From Silvimonas soli (GTDB lineage Bacteria > Pseudomonadota > Gammaproteobacteria > Burkholderiales > Chitinibacteraceae), in the NCBI RefSeq assembly GCF_030035605.1, contig NZ_CP106736.1, positions 248,001-312,000 of the forward strand: a DNA stretch of 64,000 nucleotides, read 5' to 3'. The translations under genes were made by a program, and so were the position numbers. Positions within the stretch are counted from its first letter, which is position 1; each line of letters opens with the position of its first letter. Below, in pieces: positions 52,647 through 61,387 of the stretch. The notes below the pieces were generated by a model. The model saw only the letters and a program-made list of their open reading frames with translations, had not been told where the DNA came from and made no database searches.

Positions 52647-53498
52647 TCAGGCAAAGATCACGGTCTTGTTGGCGAACACCAGTACGCGATTTTCCAGGTG
52701 CCATTTCACTGCACGCGAGAGCACGATTTTTTCCAGATCGCGCCCTTTGCGGACCAGTTCTTCAACGTCGTCGCGATGCGAAATGCGGATCACGTCTTGT
52801 TCGATGATGGGGCCATCATCCAGTACTTCTGTTACATAGTGACTGGTGGCGCCAATCAGCTTCACCCCGCGAGCAAACGCGCGGTGATAGGGCTTGGCAC
52901 CGTCAAAGGCAGGCAGAAAACTGTGATGGATGTTGATCACGCGTTGCGGATAGCGCGCGGTAAAGTCATGCGACAACACCTGCATATAACGCGCCAGCAC
53001 CACCAGATCAACCTGGTTGTCTTCCAGCAACTGGCGTTGCGCGGCTTCAGCCTGGGCTTTGTTGTCTTTGTTAACTTCAATCACGTGATACGGCACACCG
53101 TAGAACTCGGTAATTGCACGGCATTCTTCATGATTGGAGATCACCAACGGGATATCGCATGCCAGCTCGCCGCTTTGATGGCGATGTAGCAAATCCACCA
53201 GGCAATGGTCGTATTTGGAGACAAAAATCGCCATGCGCTGACGGCGCGTGGTCAGCGCCACTTTCCACTGCATATTGAAGCGATCGGCGATTGGCTGGAA
53301 AGCAGGCGCAAAAGAAGCCATATCCAGCGTAAAATCCGTCAGATCCCATTCCACCCGCATCAGAAACAGGTCGTCGGTGACGTCCTGATGCTGGTCCGAA
53401 TGCACGATATTGGCATTGTAGGTGTAGAGAAAATTGGCAATGGCGGCGGACAGACCTTTACGGTCCGGGCAACTGATCAGCAGTGTGGCGGTATTCAT
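52647..53498 (-). CDS. purU: Formyltetrahydrofolate deformylase
   Basis: A 283-residue PurU that hydrolyses 10-formyl-THF to formate and THF. An N-terminal ACT domain (ATLLISCPDRKGLSAAIANFL) is followed by the formyltransferase-like catalytic domain with the conserved NIHHSFLPAFDGAKPYHRA and the GATSHYVTEVLDDGPIIEQ loop. Formate made here can be used by PurT, encoded at 54597, which needs formate instead of formyl-THF; the proximity of the two is sensible. It lies nine bases before the YIP1-like gene. Confidence 0.97.
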   Translation of the reverse strand: MNTATLLISCPDRKGLSAAIANFLYTYNANIVHSDQHQDVTDDLFLMRVEWDLTDFTLDMASFAPAFQPIADRFNMQWKVALTTRRQRMAIFVSKYDHCLVDLLHRHQSGELACDIPLVISNHEECRAITEFYGVPYHVIEVNKDNKAQAEAAQRQLLEDNQVDLVVLARYMQVLSHDFTARYPQRVINIHHSFLPAFDGAKPYHRAFARGVKLIGATSHYVTEVLDDGPIIEQDVIRISHRDDVEELVRKGRDLEKIVLSRAVKWHLENRVLVFANKTVIFA

Positions 53499-53684
53499 GC
53501 AGCGATCCGGTTAGAGCTTTGTTAGCCACTGATTCTAGCAGTAACCACTGTGCCATGGCATGGAGTAGTCATGCCAAACCGGCAATCTGCCTTGTTCTCT
53601 CATATTTGTCGTATTTATACGCCCAACCCGGGCGGCCTTATTAGCGCTGTTTAACCTGTCATTTCTGAGCAAAGTCTTTCACGC

Positions 53685-54149
53685 ATGTTCCATATCATTC
53701 TGTTTCAGCCGGAAATCCCCCCAAACACCGGCAATGTGATTCGTCTGGCCGCCAATACGGGCTGCACGCTCCATCTGGTCAAGCCGTTAGGCTTTCCGCT
53801 GGATGACGCCCGCATGCGCCGCGCCGGGCTGGATTACCATGAGTTCGCCGAGATGCGCGTGCATGAGGATTGGGATGCATTGATTGCAGACTTGGGCGAG
53901 GTGCGCATGTTCGCCATGACCACCAAAGGCAGCACCCAGTTTGACAAACTTGCCTTCAAACCCGGTGATGCATTTGTGTTTGGTTCAGAAACGCGCGGCT
54001 TGCCGCCTGAGGTGCTGGACCGCTTTGCGCCGGAAAACCGCATTCGCCTGCCGATGTATCCAGACAATCGCAGCCTGAATCTGTCCAACGCCGTCGCGGT
54101 GATGGTATTCGAGGCCTGGCGCCAGAACGGGTACGCCGGCGGCGCGTGA
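53685..54149 (+). CDS. trmL: tRNA (cytidine/uridine-34-2'-O)-methyltransferase
   Basis: A 154-residue SPOUT methyltransferase that methylates ribose 34 of tRNA-Leu. The knotted SAM site is visible: FQPEIPPNTGNVIRLAANTG, the central FVFGSETRGLP and IRLPMYPDNRSLNLSNAVAV. It is as long as E. coli TrmL (157). The gene is alone on the plus strand between purU (divergent) and the globin gene (convergent), with a strong bidirectional terminator. Confidence 0.96.
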   Translation: MFHIILFQPEIPPNTGNVIRLAANTGCTLHLVKPLGFPLDDARMRRAGLDYHEFAEMRVHEDWDALIADLGEVRMFAMTTKGSTQFDKLAFKPGDAFVFGSETRGLPPEVLDRFAPENRIRLPMYPDNRSLNLSNAVAVMVFEAWRQNGYAGGA

Positions 54150-54182
54150 AAAAAAACCGGGCATATAGCCCGGTTTTTTTTT
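54149..54182. terminator. Bidirectional terminator between trmL and the globin gene
   Basis: A run of eight A plus CCGGGC (54149-54162) pairs with GCCCGG plus a T run (54168-54181) around ATATA. It begins at the last base of the trmL stop codon and can serve both convergent transcripts. Confidence 0.95.
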
Positions 54183-54204
54183 GCTGATAACAGCGAAGCA
54201 ACAA

Positions 54205-54594
54205 TCAGCGGTTACGCATGAAATCCGCAGTACGAAAGAACGCGTCTTCCAGATGATCGCGCAGCGCCTGTTCCATCGGCTGTTCGTCCATGGCCGTGTA
54301 CATACACAGCAGCCACTGATCGCGGGCATCCTCGTCCACAGCAAACGGCATATGGCGCGCTCGCAGCATTGGGTGGCCATATTTTTCAATGAACAACGAC
54401 GGCCCGCCCAGCCAACCCGAGAGAAACTCAAACAGTTTCTGCCGGATCACCGTCATGTCGCCACCATGCATCTGGCGCAGCGTGGTGACGCGCGGATCGG
54501 CATCCATAATGTCGTAGAACCGGTCCACCAGTTTGCGCAATGGTGCTTCGCCGCCCAGCATTTCGTAGGGCGTGAGTTGCTGTACTTCGCTCAC
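54205..54594 (-). CDS. Group II truncated hemoglobin
   Basis: About 130 residues of the truncated globin group II (trHbO) type. The proximal F8 histidine is in ARHMPF, the B10 tyrosine in VDRFYDIM, and the group II tryptophan at G8 in ARDQWLLCM; YGHPMLRARH is a family hallmark. Such globins bind oxygen and are proposed to help deliver oxygen or to handle NO and peroxide. I prefer GTG at 54594, seven bases after a GAGG; TTG at 54600 (two codons earlier) overlaps the purT stop. It follows purT as a coupled second gene. Confidence 0.93.
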   Translation of the reverse strand: MSEVQQLTPYEMLGGEAPLRKLVDRFYDIMDADPRVTTLRQMHGGDMTVIRQKLFEFLSGWLGGPSLFIEKYGHPMLRARHMPFAVDEDARDQWLLCMYTAMDEQPMEQALRDHLEDAFFRTADFMRNR

Positions 54595-54596
54595 AC

Positions 54597-55799
54597 TCAA
54601 ACCTCGTGCTTCACAGGTTTCACCAGGCTGGCAGCATGCTTGGCCCGATCACGCGCTTCATCTGTATCAGCACCGGCAGCCACCACCACGCCCATGCGGC
54701 GACGTTCGAATGCCTCTGGTTTGCCGAACAGGCGCAGATCAACACGGGGTACGGTCAACGCTTGTTCTACGCCTTCAAATGCAATGCCCTGCTCGTTCAT
54801 CGCACCGTAAATAACAGCGCTGGCGCCTTGTTCACGCAGTGCCACGTCAACCGGCAATTTGAGGATGGCGCGGGCGTGCAATTCAAACTCGGAGAAACGT
54901 TGCGTCATCAGCGTAACCAGACCGGTATCGTGCGGGCGCGGGCTGACTTCCGAGAACCAGACATCGTCGCCCTTCACAAACAGTTCCACGCCAAACAGGC
55001 CTCGACCGCCCAGATTGCTGGTGATCTTTTGCGCGATCTCACGCGAGCGTTCCAGTGCCAGCGGGCTCATCTTTTGCGGCTGCCAACTTTCCACATAATC
55101 GCCCTTCACTTGCACATGGCCGATTGGATCGCAGAAGAAGGTTTCGACATTGCCCGAAGCACCCACAGCGCGCACGGTCAGTTCGGTGATCTCGTAATCA
55201 AAGTCAATAAAGCCTTCAACAATTACTTTGCCTTGATTCACGCGGCTGCCGCTGGCGGCGTACTCCCAAGCCGGGATCACGTCCGCTTCGGAGCGCAAAG
55301 TGGATTGGCCTTTACCGGACGAAGACATCACCGGTTTGACCAGACACGGGAAACCAATCTCCGCGATGGCGGCTTGCATTTCTGCCAACGAACTGGCGAA
55401 ACGGTACGGCGAAGTCGGCAAACCCAGTTCTTCTGCGGCCAGGCGACGGATGCCTTCGCGATTCATGGTCAGGTTAGTCGCGCGGGCAGTCGGGATTACT
55501 TCTGCCAGGCCATCGGCCTCAATGCGCAGCAGTTCCTCGGTGGCAATCGCTTCAATCTCGGGCACGATCAAGTGCGGACGTTCTTGTTCAACCAGCGCGC
55601 GCAAGGCGACCGGGTCAGCCATGTTGATTACGTGGCTACGATGTGCGACCTGCATGCCCGGTGCATCGGGATAGCGATCAACGCCGATGACCTCAACGCC
55701 CAGACGCTGCAAGGCAATGATGACTTCTTTACCCAGTTCGCCGCAGCCAAGCAGCATGACACGGGTGGCAGAAGGGGAAAGCGGTGTTCCGATACGCAT
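54597..55799 (-). CDS. purT: Formate-dependent phosphoribosylglycinamide formyltransferase
   Basis: A 400-residue ATP-grasp enzyme that makes formyl-GAR from GAR, formate and ATP in purine synthesis. The family start (RVMLLGCGELGKEVIIALQR), the ATP-grasp strand CLVKPVMSSSGKGQST and the metal region VELFVKGDDVWFSEVSPRPH are complete. ATG at 55799 has AGGAG six bases before it; the frame is open 26 codons further. The formate it needs can come from PurU (52647). The globin gene follows with overlapping ends. Confidence 0.97.
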   Translation of the reverse strand: MRIGTPLSPSATRVMLLGCGELGKEVIIALQRLGVEVIGVDRYPDAPGMQVAHRSHVINMADPVALRALVEQERPHLIVPEIEAIATEELLRIEADGLAEVIPTARATNLTMNREGIRRLAAEELGLPTSPYRFASSLAEMQAAIAEIGFPCLVKPVMSSSGKGQSTLRSEADVIPAWEYAASGSRVNQGKVIVEGFIDFDYEITELTVRAVGASGNVETFFCDPIGHVQVKGDYVESWQPQKMSPLALERSREIAQKITSNLGGRGLFGVELFVKGDDVWFSEVSPRPHDTGLVTLMTQRFSEFELHARAILKLPVDVALREQGASAVIYGAMNEQGIAFEGVEQALTVPRVDLRLFGKPEAFERRRMGVVVAAGADTDEARDRAKHAASLVKPVKHEV

Positions 55800-55950
55800 G
55801 GGGGCTCCTGAGGCGAACAGTCTGGGCGTCAAATCTGAAGGGCCGAATCTTAACATGCTGGCGCCATGGCCTGACATAGCGGATGCTGACTGGCGCAGGC
55901 GACAAGGCTTGATCGCCCCTTCGCCCAGTGGTCGCTCGCAAATCGAATAA

Positions 55951-55988
55951 CAATAAAAAACGCCACTCTATGGTGGCGTTTTTTATTG
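55951..55988 (-). terminator. Terminator of the DUF3460 gene
   Basis: CAATAAAAAACGCCAC (55951-55966) pairs perfectly with the arm at 55973-55988 around a six-base loop, a 16-pair stem ending in T-rich sequence on the minus strand, 11 bases after the DUF3460 stop. Confidence 0.94.
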
Positions 55989-55999
55989 AACCGGCCAGA

Positions 56000-56197
56000 T
56001 CAGTCGGCTTGATACGGATAAGGCTTCTGTTCAATACGCGATGCGTCGTTGCGAGCCGTTTCATCCAGATTGATCGGCGCTTTGTCCCACAGCAATGCAC
56101 GGCCTTCAAGCTGGCCTTTGGCCACGTCTTGATGCTCGGTCAGATAACCCTGCATGAACTTGGTGAAATCGGAAACGTAGTTGATGTCTTGAGCCAT
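56000..56197 (-). CDS. DUF3460 family protein
   Basis: A 65-residue protein of the betaproteobacterial DUF3460 family. The family pattern is clear: FTKFMQGYLTEHQDVAKGQLEGRALLWDKAPINLDE and a conserved end with EQKPYPYQAD (shown here in parts only). Function unknown. The frame is open to an ATG at 56251, but that ATG is inside a perfect TATAAT (minus strand, 56250-56255), so it should lie before the transcription start; I therefore take ATG at 56197. A strong terminator follows, making it a short single-gene unit. Confidence 0.85.
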   Translation of the reverse strand: MAQDINYVSDFTKFMQGYLTEHQDVAKGQLEGRALLWDKAPINLDETARNDASRIEQKPYPYQAD

Positions 56198-56249
56198 GGA
56201 TGCGAACGCCGTGTTTGAATTCTGGGTTTGACTGCTTGGAATAGGCGCC

Positions 56250-56255
56250 ATTATA
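56250..56255 (-). promoter_or_regulatory. -10 element upstream of the DUF3460 gene
   Basis: TATAAT on the minus strand, which overlaps both the last bases of hisN and an in-frame ATG. It would start transcription near 56243, giving a leader of about 46 bases before the ATG at 56197. No clear -35. Confidence 0.5.
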
Positions 56256-57039
56256 CCGGCAAGCTGCGCAGCGCGGGGAGCACCTGTGCATGCAAATCTG
56301 CATTGGCCGCCGCCAGCACCCGACCGGCACTACCCAGGCGCAATGGTTCGCCCTGCCAGTCGGTCATTGCGCCACCAGCGCCAATCACCACCGGCGCCAA
56401 TGCGGCAAAGTCATGCAGCTTGAGGCCCTCTTCCACCACCACATCCAGCCAGCCAGCGGCCACCTGGCCATACAGATAACCATCACCGCCATACACCGGA
56501 TAACGGCAGGCCTTGACCAGTTCAGCAAACACTTGCGCGCAGGTTTGCAGATGTTCCGGGCCGGTGGTGCCAATGCGCGCGGCAGATACCTCTCTGATAT
56601 CACTGCCCTGAACCGGGCGACCGTTGAGCGTGGTGGGCACGCCGACGCCGCCAATCCAGCGGTCGTTCACAATGGGCTGGTTGATTACGCCCAGCACCGG
56701 CCTGCCAAAATGCAGCAGGCCAATCAGCGTGACAAACAAAGGGCGGCCGACAGTGAATGACTTGGTGCCATCAATCGGATCAAGCACCCAGACCCATTCG
56801 GCATCGACATTTTCTTCGCCATGTTCTTCACCAATGATGCCGTCATTGGGGCGCGCAGCACGAATCCGCTCGCGCATGACGCGCTCGGCTTCACGGTCGG
56901 CAATGGTGACCGGGCTGTCATCATCTTTGGAGACAATCGCAAATTCGTGGCGGTAATAGCCGCGGATGGTCTGCCCGGAAATATCGGCCAGCTCATGGGC
57001 AAGCTGGATCAAATCCTGGGAAATCGGGGTCTGGTTCAT
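56251..57039 (-). CDS. hisN: Histidinol-phosphatase of the inositol-monophosphatase family
   Basis: A 262-residue Mg-dependent phosphatase. The metal-site motifs DDDSPVTIADREAE, GEEHGEEN and LDPIDGTKSF are present, together with the C-terminal VVIGAGGAMTDWQGEPL. The arrangement matches the HisN type that dephosphorylates histidinol phosphate in many betaproteobacteria and actinobacteria; SuhB-type inositol phosphatases share the fold, so the substrate is likely but not certain. It is alone; its last base coincides with the upstream limit of the DUF3460 frame. Confidence 0.88.
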   Translation of the reverse strand: MNQTPISQDLIQLAHELADISGQTIRGYYRHEFAIVSKDDDSPVTIADREAERVMRERIRAARPNDGIIGEEHGEENVDAEWVWVLDPIDGTKSFTVGRPLFVTLIGLLHFGRPVLGVINQPIVNDRWIGGVGVPTTLNGRPVQGSDIREVSAARIGTTGPEHLQTCAQVFAELVKACRYPVYGGDGYLYGQVAAGWLDVVVEEGLKLHDFAALAPVVIGAGGAMTDWQGEPLRLGSAGRVLAAANADLHAQVLPALRSLPV

Positions 57040-57176
57040 GGTGATCTATACCTTTATGGCCTCGGCGCGCAGCCTATCATGATCCATCTAGCGCTGGAAA
57101 CGGATGAATTATCGCAGTGATCCGGGCACGACTGTTCTAAAATGCAAGGTCAGCCAGACAACAAGAGGAAAGCATC

Positions 57177-57647
57177 ATGCAGGGAAATCCTGATGTGGTG
57201 AAAGCACTCAATACGGTGCTCACCAACGAATTGACCGCCATTAACCAGTTTTTTCTGCATGCGCGCATGTACAAAAACTGGGGCTATAAACGGCTGAATG
57301 ACCATGTTTATCATGAGTCTATCCATGCCATGAAGCGCGCCGACGAACTGATCGAACGGATTCTGTTTCTGGAAGGCCTGCCCAATTTGCAGCAACTGGG
57401 CAAGCTGATGATTGGCGAAAATCCGCAGGAGATGTTGTCCTGTGATCTAAAGCTGGTAACCGGATACCTGACCACCCTGCGCCAGGCAATCGAAAACGCC
57501 GAGTCTGCTCAGGATTACGTCAGCCGTGATGTATTGACCGAGATGCTGGAAGAAGAAGAAGAGTACCTGGATTGGGTTGAAACCCAACTTGGTCTGATTC
57601 CAGAAGTAGGCATTGCCAACTATCTGCAAGCACAGATGGGCGACTGA
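57177..57647 (+). CDS. bfrA: Bacterioferritin subunit with heme ligand but defective ferroxidase site
   Basis: A 156-residue bacterioferritin. The heme-ligand methionine M52 is kept (HAMKRAD). Of the six ferroxidase ligands of E. coli Bfr, E18 and E127 are kept but E51 is Ala, H54 is Arg, E94 is Val and H130 is Tyr, so this subunit cannot form a normal di-iron site. It is therefore the heme-binding partner of the second subunit, 14 bases downstream, whose pattern is the reverse. GAGGAAAG precedes the ATG. No Fur box is evident before this gene. The gene symbol follows common use for the first of a pair. Confidence 0.93.
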   Translation: MQGNPDVVKALNTVLTNELTAINQFFLHARMYKNWGYKRLNDHVYHESIHAMKRADELIERILFLEGLPNLQQLGKLMIGENPQEMLSCDLKLVTGYLTTLRQAIENAESAQDYVSRDVLTEMLEEEEEYLDWVETQLGLIPEVGIANYLQAQMGD

Positions 57648-57661
57648 GGAGCAGAACCACC

Positions 57662-58147
57662 ATGCAAGGCAAAACCAGCGTTATCGACGCATTGAACCGG
57701 TTGCTCGCAGCAGAACTGACCTCTATTGATCAGTACTTTCTGCACAGCCAGATGTACAAAAACTGGGGTTATCACCGACTGTTTGAGCGCATTGACCATG
57801 AGCGCCAGGACGAAATCGGCCACGCCACCAAACTGATGGAACGCATTTTGTTTCTGGAAGGCATGCCTAATGTGGCGGCACGCACTGCCCTGCGCATCGG
57901 CACCGATGTTCCGACCATGCTCAAGAATGATCTGGATACCGAATACGAAGTAGCCACTGCACTGAAAGCAACCATTGCCCTGGCCGAACGTGAGCAAGAC
58001 TATGTCACTCGCGAAATGCTGGTTGAGTTGCTGGATGACACTGAAGTCGATCACGCCCATTGGCTGGAACAACAACTGTTCTTGCTGGGTGCTGTCGGCC
58101 TGCACAACTACCTGCAATCGCAAATGGGCAGCGGCAGCCCTACTTGA
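57662..58147 (+). CDS. bfrB: Bacterioferritin subunit with ferroxidase site but no heme ligand
   Basis: A 161-residue bacterioferritin with a complete ferroxidase set: E18, E51, H54, E94, and E128 and H131 (shifted by one inserted residue against E. coli). The heme methionine at position 52 is replaced by Ile. Together with the preceding gene it would form a mixed 24-mer with oxidising and heme-bearing subunits, as reported for paired bacterioferritins in Neisseria and Magnetospirillum. It begins 14 bases after bfrA, with GAGGAG before the ATG, and a bidirectional terminator follows. Confidence 0.93.
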   Translation: MQGKTSVIDALNRLLAAELTSIDQYFLHSQMYKNWGYHRLFERIDHERQDEIGHATKLMERILFLEGMPNVAARTALRIGTDVPTMLKNDLDTEYEVATALKATIALAEREQDYVTREMLVELLDDTEVDHAHWLEQQLFLLGAVGLHNYLQSQMGSGSPT

Positions 58148-58206
58148 TTGCCAGCGCGATGGCGACGCATTAGCAGAAGTAAGTAAACAAAGTCCTGGCT
58201 GAAAAC

Positions 58207-58237
58207 GAAAACAGCCGAGATAAACTCGGCTGTTTTC
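58207..58237. terminator. Bidirectional terminator between bfrB and bfd
   Basis: GAAAACAGCCGAG (58207-58219) pairs with CTCGGCTGTTTTC (58225-58237) around a five-base loop: 13 pairs with A and T runs, 59 bases after bfrB and 37 bases after the end of the convergent bfd. Confidence 0.93.
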
Positions 58238-58274
58238 TGAATTCTGGTCATCAGACCCGTTGATCCGCTCGCGA

Positions 58275-58484
58275 TCAGGCCGCCACGGCGTCCATTTCTT
58301 CCCACCCGCGAATGGCCTCAGCTTCAATGGCATCCATCATGGTGTCTTTGGCGCAAGTTGTGCACTGGCCGCAACACGTGCCCGCGCCGGTTGCCATCTG
58401 CAACTGCGTAAATGTGCGTGCGCCCTTTTCAACGGCGACATGAATGGCTTTTTCCGTAACCCCATTGCAGATACAGACGTACAT
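58275..58484 (-). CDS. bfd: Bacterioferritin-associated ferredoxin
   Basis: A 69-residue BFD-like [2Fe-2S] protein (MYVCICNGVTEKAI, then GTCCGQCTTCAK), with the C-x-C ... C-x2-C ligand set typical of Bfd. It donates electrons to bacterioferritin heme to release stored iron. It is convergent with the bfr genes, sharing a terminator, and has a clear Fur-box match just upstream (58504-58522), so it should be made when iron is scarce while the bfr genes have no such box. Length equals the E. coli protein (64) plus a short acidic/Ala tail. Confidence 0.95.
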   Translation of the reverse strand: MYVCICNGVTEKAIHVAVEKGARTFTQLQMATGAGTCCGQCTTCAKDTMMDAIEAEAIRGWEEMDAVAA

Positions 58485-58503
58485 CAGAAAGACCCTTGTT
58501 ACT

Positions 58504-58522
58504 GATAACTGTTCTCATTATC
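58504..58522 (-). promoter_or_regulatory. Fur box upstream of bfd
   Basis: GATAACTGTTCTCATTATC matches the 19-base Fur consensus GATAATGATAATCATTATC at 14 positions, with both outer arms (GATAA, TCATTATC) intact. It ends 20 bases before the bfd start codon and includes a GATAAT on the minus strand that may be the -10 element. Confidence 0.75.
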
Positions 58523-58701
58523 TTGCAAGAACGATTCTCAATCCAGTAACAATGTCACCTGCCCGATAAACGGCAAGATGCTGAATCCCCCTGAAAACAT
58601 GCAGTAATATCCCCAACAAACATGCCGTCAATCAAGCCTGCGCAGCGCTGGCACGCGACACCCCAGCCGCGTGATTTTGTGGGGAGCGCCCCGCTCGAAA
58701 C

Positions 58702-61182
58702 TCAGGAATCAGACTTCCACGATATGGCAGGCGGGTCTGCAAACTGCCATTCGCGAGCCGGTTTGGGCTTGTCGTATAGATAACCCTGCATGATGTGGCA
58801 GCCTATTTCACCCAACTTCTCAGCTTGTTCAAGCAATTCCACCCCTTCTGCCACCAACTCCATGCCGAGCGTGTTTCCCAACGCAACAATGGTCTGGATA
58901 ATCGCCAGATCATTGGTGTCGTTAAGCATGTCGCGCACAAAAGACTGGTCGATTTTCAGTGTGTCCAGCGGGAAGCGCTTGAGATAGGCAAGACTGGAAT
59001 AGCCAGTGCCAAAATCATCCAGCGAAATGTTCACGCCTAATTCCTTGAGCGCCACCAATATCTCGCGTGCGGCGTCGGCTTCCCGCATCAAGGTGCCTTC
59101 GGTGATTTCCAGTTCCAGCATGGCTGGAGGCAAACCGGTTTCGTTCAGGGTTTCGGCAATCAGCTGCGGCAAATTGCCGGCAGAAAACTGCGCAGCCGAA
59201 ATATTGACCGACATTTTCAACGGATGCCCTTGAGCCATCCAGCTGGCGGCTTGGCGACAGGCTGTTTCCAGCACCATTTTGCCCAACGGCACAATCAGGC
59301 CGGTTTCTTCAGCCAGCGAAATGAACCGCGCCGGCATCAGCAACTCGCCGTCGGTGTTGTACATCCGCACCAGCGCTTCAGCGCCAATCACCTTGCCCTG
59401 GCGCGTATCCACTTTGCTTTGGTAGAACACTTCAAAACGTTTTTCCTGCAGCGCTTCACGCAGATGGCGCTCCAGCAAGTGACGGCTTAATACCAGGTCT
59501 TCCAGTTCGGTAGAGAAGAAACGGTAGCGATTGCGGCCATCCTGCTTGGCCCGATGCATGGCCACGTCAGCATGCCGCATCAGCGTTTCTTCATCGGAGC
59601 TGTCATCCGGAAACAAACTGATCCCCACGCTGATCGACAGATTGAATTGCTTGCCATCGAGTTCAAATGGCTCAGTCATTGCACCCAGCAACTTGGTCGC
59701 CGCTTCGTCGGCCTCGGTAATCGAACGCAGCTCCGGCAGCAGAATGACAAACTCGTCACCGCCCAGTCGACCTATCGTGCCACTGGCCGTCAGTACGTTT
59801 TCCAGGCGGCGGGCCACTTGACGCAGCAGGTCGTCGCCTGCGGTATAACCAATCGAATCATTTATAAACTTGAAGTAGTCCAGATCGAGCAGCAGCATGG
59901 CCACATGTGTCTGGCTCCAGCGAGCCACCTGCAAACCGTGCGAGATACGGTCTTGCAACAGCAAGCGATTGGGAAGCCCGGTGAGCGGATCGTGGCTGGC
60001 TAGATAACTCATCTTGATCGCCATGGCGCGCGCTTCGCTGGCATCACGAAACACAATAATTGCGCCGGTAATCTCGCCCGCCTGATTGCGTATCGGGGCA
60101 GCGGAATCCTCGACCGCAGATTGCTGGCCACTCAAGGCAATCAAATTGCAATTGAGCGCCATGCCCACGATCCGCGCCTCCTTGAGCGCCAGATAAATCG
60201 GATTGCGCAATACGTGGCCGTTATTTGAATCGCGCAATTCCATCACGGTTTCGATGGGTTTGCCCAAGGCATCGGCCGTATGCCAGCCGGTCATTTCCTC
60301 GGCGATCGGATTAACAAACGTCACCAATCCTTGCGGATCAGTTGCAATAACGGCATCGCCAATTGAATTGAGCGTAATGCGCATGCGCTCTTTTTCATCC
60401 CACAGCGCGCGCTCGGCCAGCTTGCGATCGGTGATATCGGTAAGCACCATCAGCAGCCCTGCCACCGAGCCCAGTTGCCAGTTCGGCACCAGCGTGGTCT
60501 GCGCAAAACGGCGGCGGCTGGATGAGGGAAACAGCGTCATCTCCACCGTAACCGTGCGCCCCCGCATGGCTTCCTCCCAGTGCGGCCGCAGTTGCAACAG
60601 GGTTTCTTCATTCAACACCGCGTCTAGAGTCATTCCCAACATGCGCGAAGCGGAAATGCCAAACCAGTGCCCCAACTGATCGTTGCAGTAACGGTTATGG
60701 GTATCCGCACCCCAAAACGCTACGAATGATGGCAAGTGGTGCACCAGATCGGCCAAATCCCGCCGGGTTTGTGCGAGTTGGTCTTTCTGCCGTTTCAAGG
60801 TGAGCTGGTTTTGCACTCGTAGCCGACAAATCGGCACATTGAGCGGCTTGTTCAGAAAATCCAGCCCTCCTGCCGCCAGAGATTGCGTCTCCCAGGACGT
60901 GCCTTCATGGGCGGTAACAAAGATCACCGCGCATTCGCTGGTGTAAGGATTAGCCTTGAGCGCGTTGCAAACGGCATACCCATCCATGCCGGGCATTTCG
61001 ATATCGAGAATGACCAGATCGGGCCGACTGCTATCGGCAACGCGCAAGGCGTCCGGGCCGTTCGTGGCAAAAAGCAGTTCTCCCATGCCTTGCAAGGCAT
61101 GACTTATCAGCTTGATATTCTCGACTGCGTCATCAACGATCAAGATCGTAGGCTGCGGCCATTGCTCTTCGACAGCAAACAC
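58702..61182 (-). CDS. REC-PAS-PAS-GGDEF-EAL response regulator
   Basis: An 826-residue soluble c-di-GMP enzyme. Residues 10-125 are a receiver with phospho-Asp D60 (VILDIEMPGMDG). Two PAS domains follow (about 150-265 and 280-395, the second with VTFVNPIAEEMTGW). The GGDEF domain (about 405-565) has an intact GGDEF (RLGGDEFVILLPE), and the EAL domain (about 580-815) has GAEALVRM and the DDFGTGYSSLAYLKRFPLD loop, so both synthase and phosphodiesterase could be active. It begins with GTG at 61182 after GGAG. It is divergent from a CHASE-domain kinase (205-base spacer), the likely phosphodonor. Confidence 0.95.
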   Translation of the reverse strand: MFAVEEQWPQPTILIVDDAVENIKLISHALQGMGELLFATNGPDALRVADSSRPDLVILDIEMPGMDGYAVCNALKANPYTSECAVIFVTAHEGTSWETQSLAAGGLDFLNKPLNVPICRLRVQNQLTLKRQKDQLAQTRRDLADLVHHLPSFVAFWGADTHNRYCNDQLGHWFGISASRMLGMTLDAVLNEETLLQLRPHWEEAMRGRTVTVEMTLFPSSSRRRFAQTTLVPNWQLGSVAGLLMVLTDITDRKLAERALWDEKERMRITLNSIGDAVIATDPQGLVTFVNPIAEEMTGWHTADALGKPIETVMELRDSNNGHVLRNPIYLALKEARIVGMALNCNLIALSGQQSAVEDSAAPIRNQAGEITGAIIVFRDASEARAMAIKMSYLASHDPLTGLPNRLLLQDRISHGLQVARWSQTHVAMLLLDLDYFKFINDSIGYTAGDDLLRQVARRLENVLTASGTIGRLGGDEFVILLPELRSITEADEAATKLLGAMTEPFELDGKQFNLSISVGISLFPDDSSDEETLMRHADVAMHRAKQDGRNRYRFFSTELEDLVLSRHLLERHLREALQEKRFEVFYQSKVDTRQGKVIGAEALVRMYNTDGELLMPARFISLAEETGLIVPLGKMVLETACRQAASWMAQGHPLKMSVNISAAQFSAGNLPQLIAETLNETGLPPAMLELEITEGTLMREADAAREILVALKELGVNISLDDFGTGYSSLAYLKRFPLDTLKIDQSFVRDMLNDTNDLAIIQTIVALGNTLGMELVAEGVELLEQAEKLGEIGCHIMQGYLYDKPKPAREWQFADPPAISWKSDS

Positions 61183-61387
61183 GTTGAATTTCTCTCCAGG
61201 CTAAATGGCCATGAATTTGCTATATAGGCATTTACTAATGAAATATCAGCGCCTTTCCTAGATAGCACTTAATTGACGATAAAAACATATTTTTCGCCAA
61301 GCTGTCTTCATTGTGAATGCAATTGTTGGCAGCAGACAGCGCACGCACCATCGTGCTAGCGTAGCGCGTTACCGGGAGATCTCTCGC

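Noticed and set aside
54606..55811. Long open frame (401 codons) on the plus strand inside purT
   Set aside because: It mirrors the purT coding strand almost end to end and shows no conserved motif; purT itself is unambiguous.
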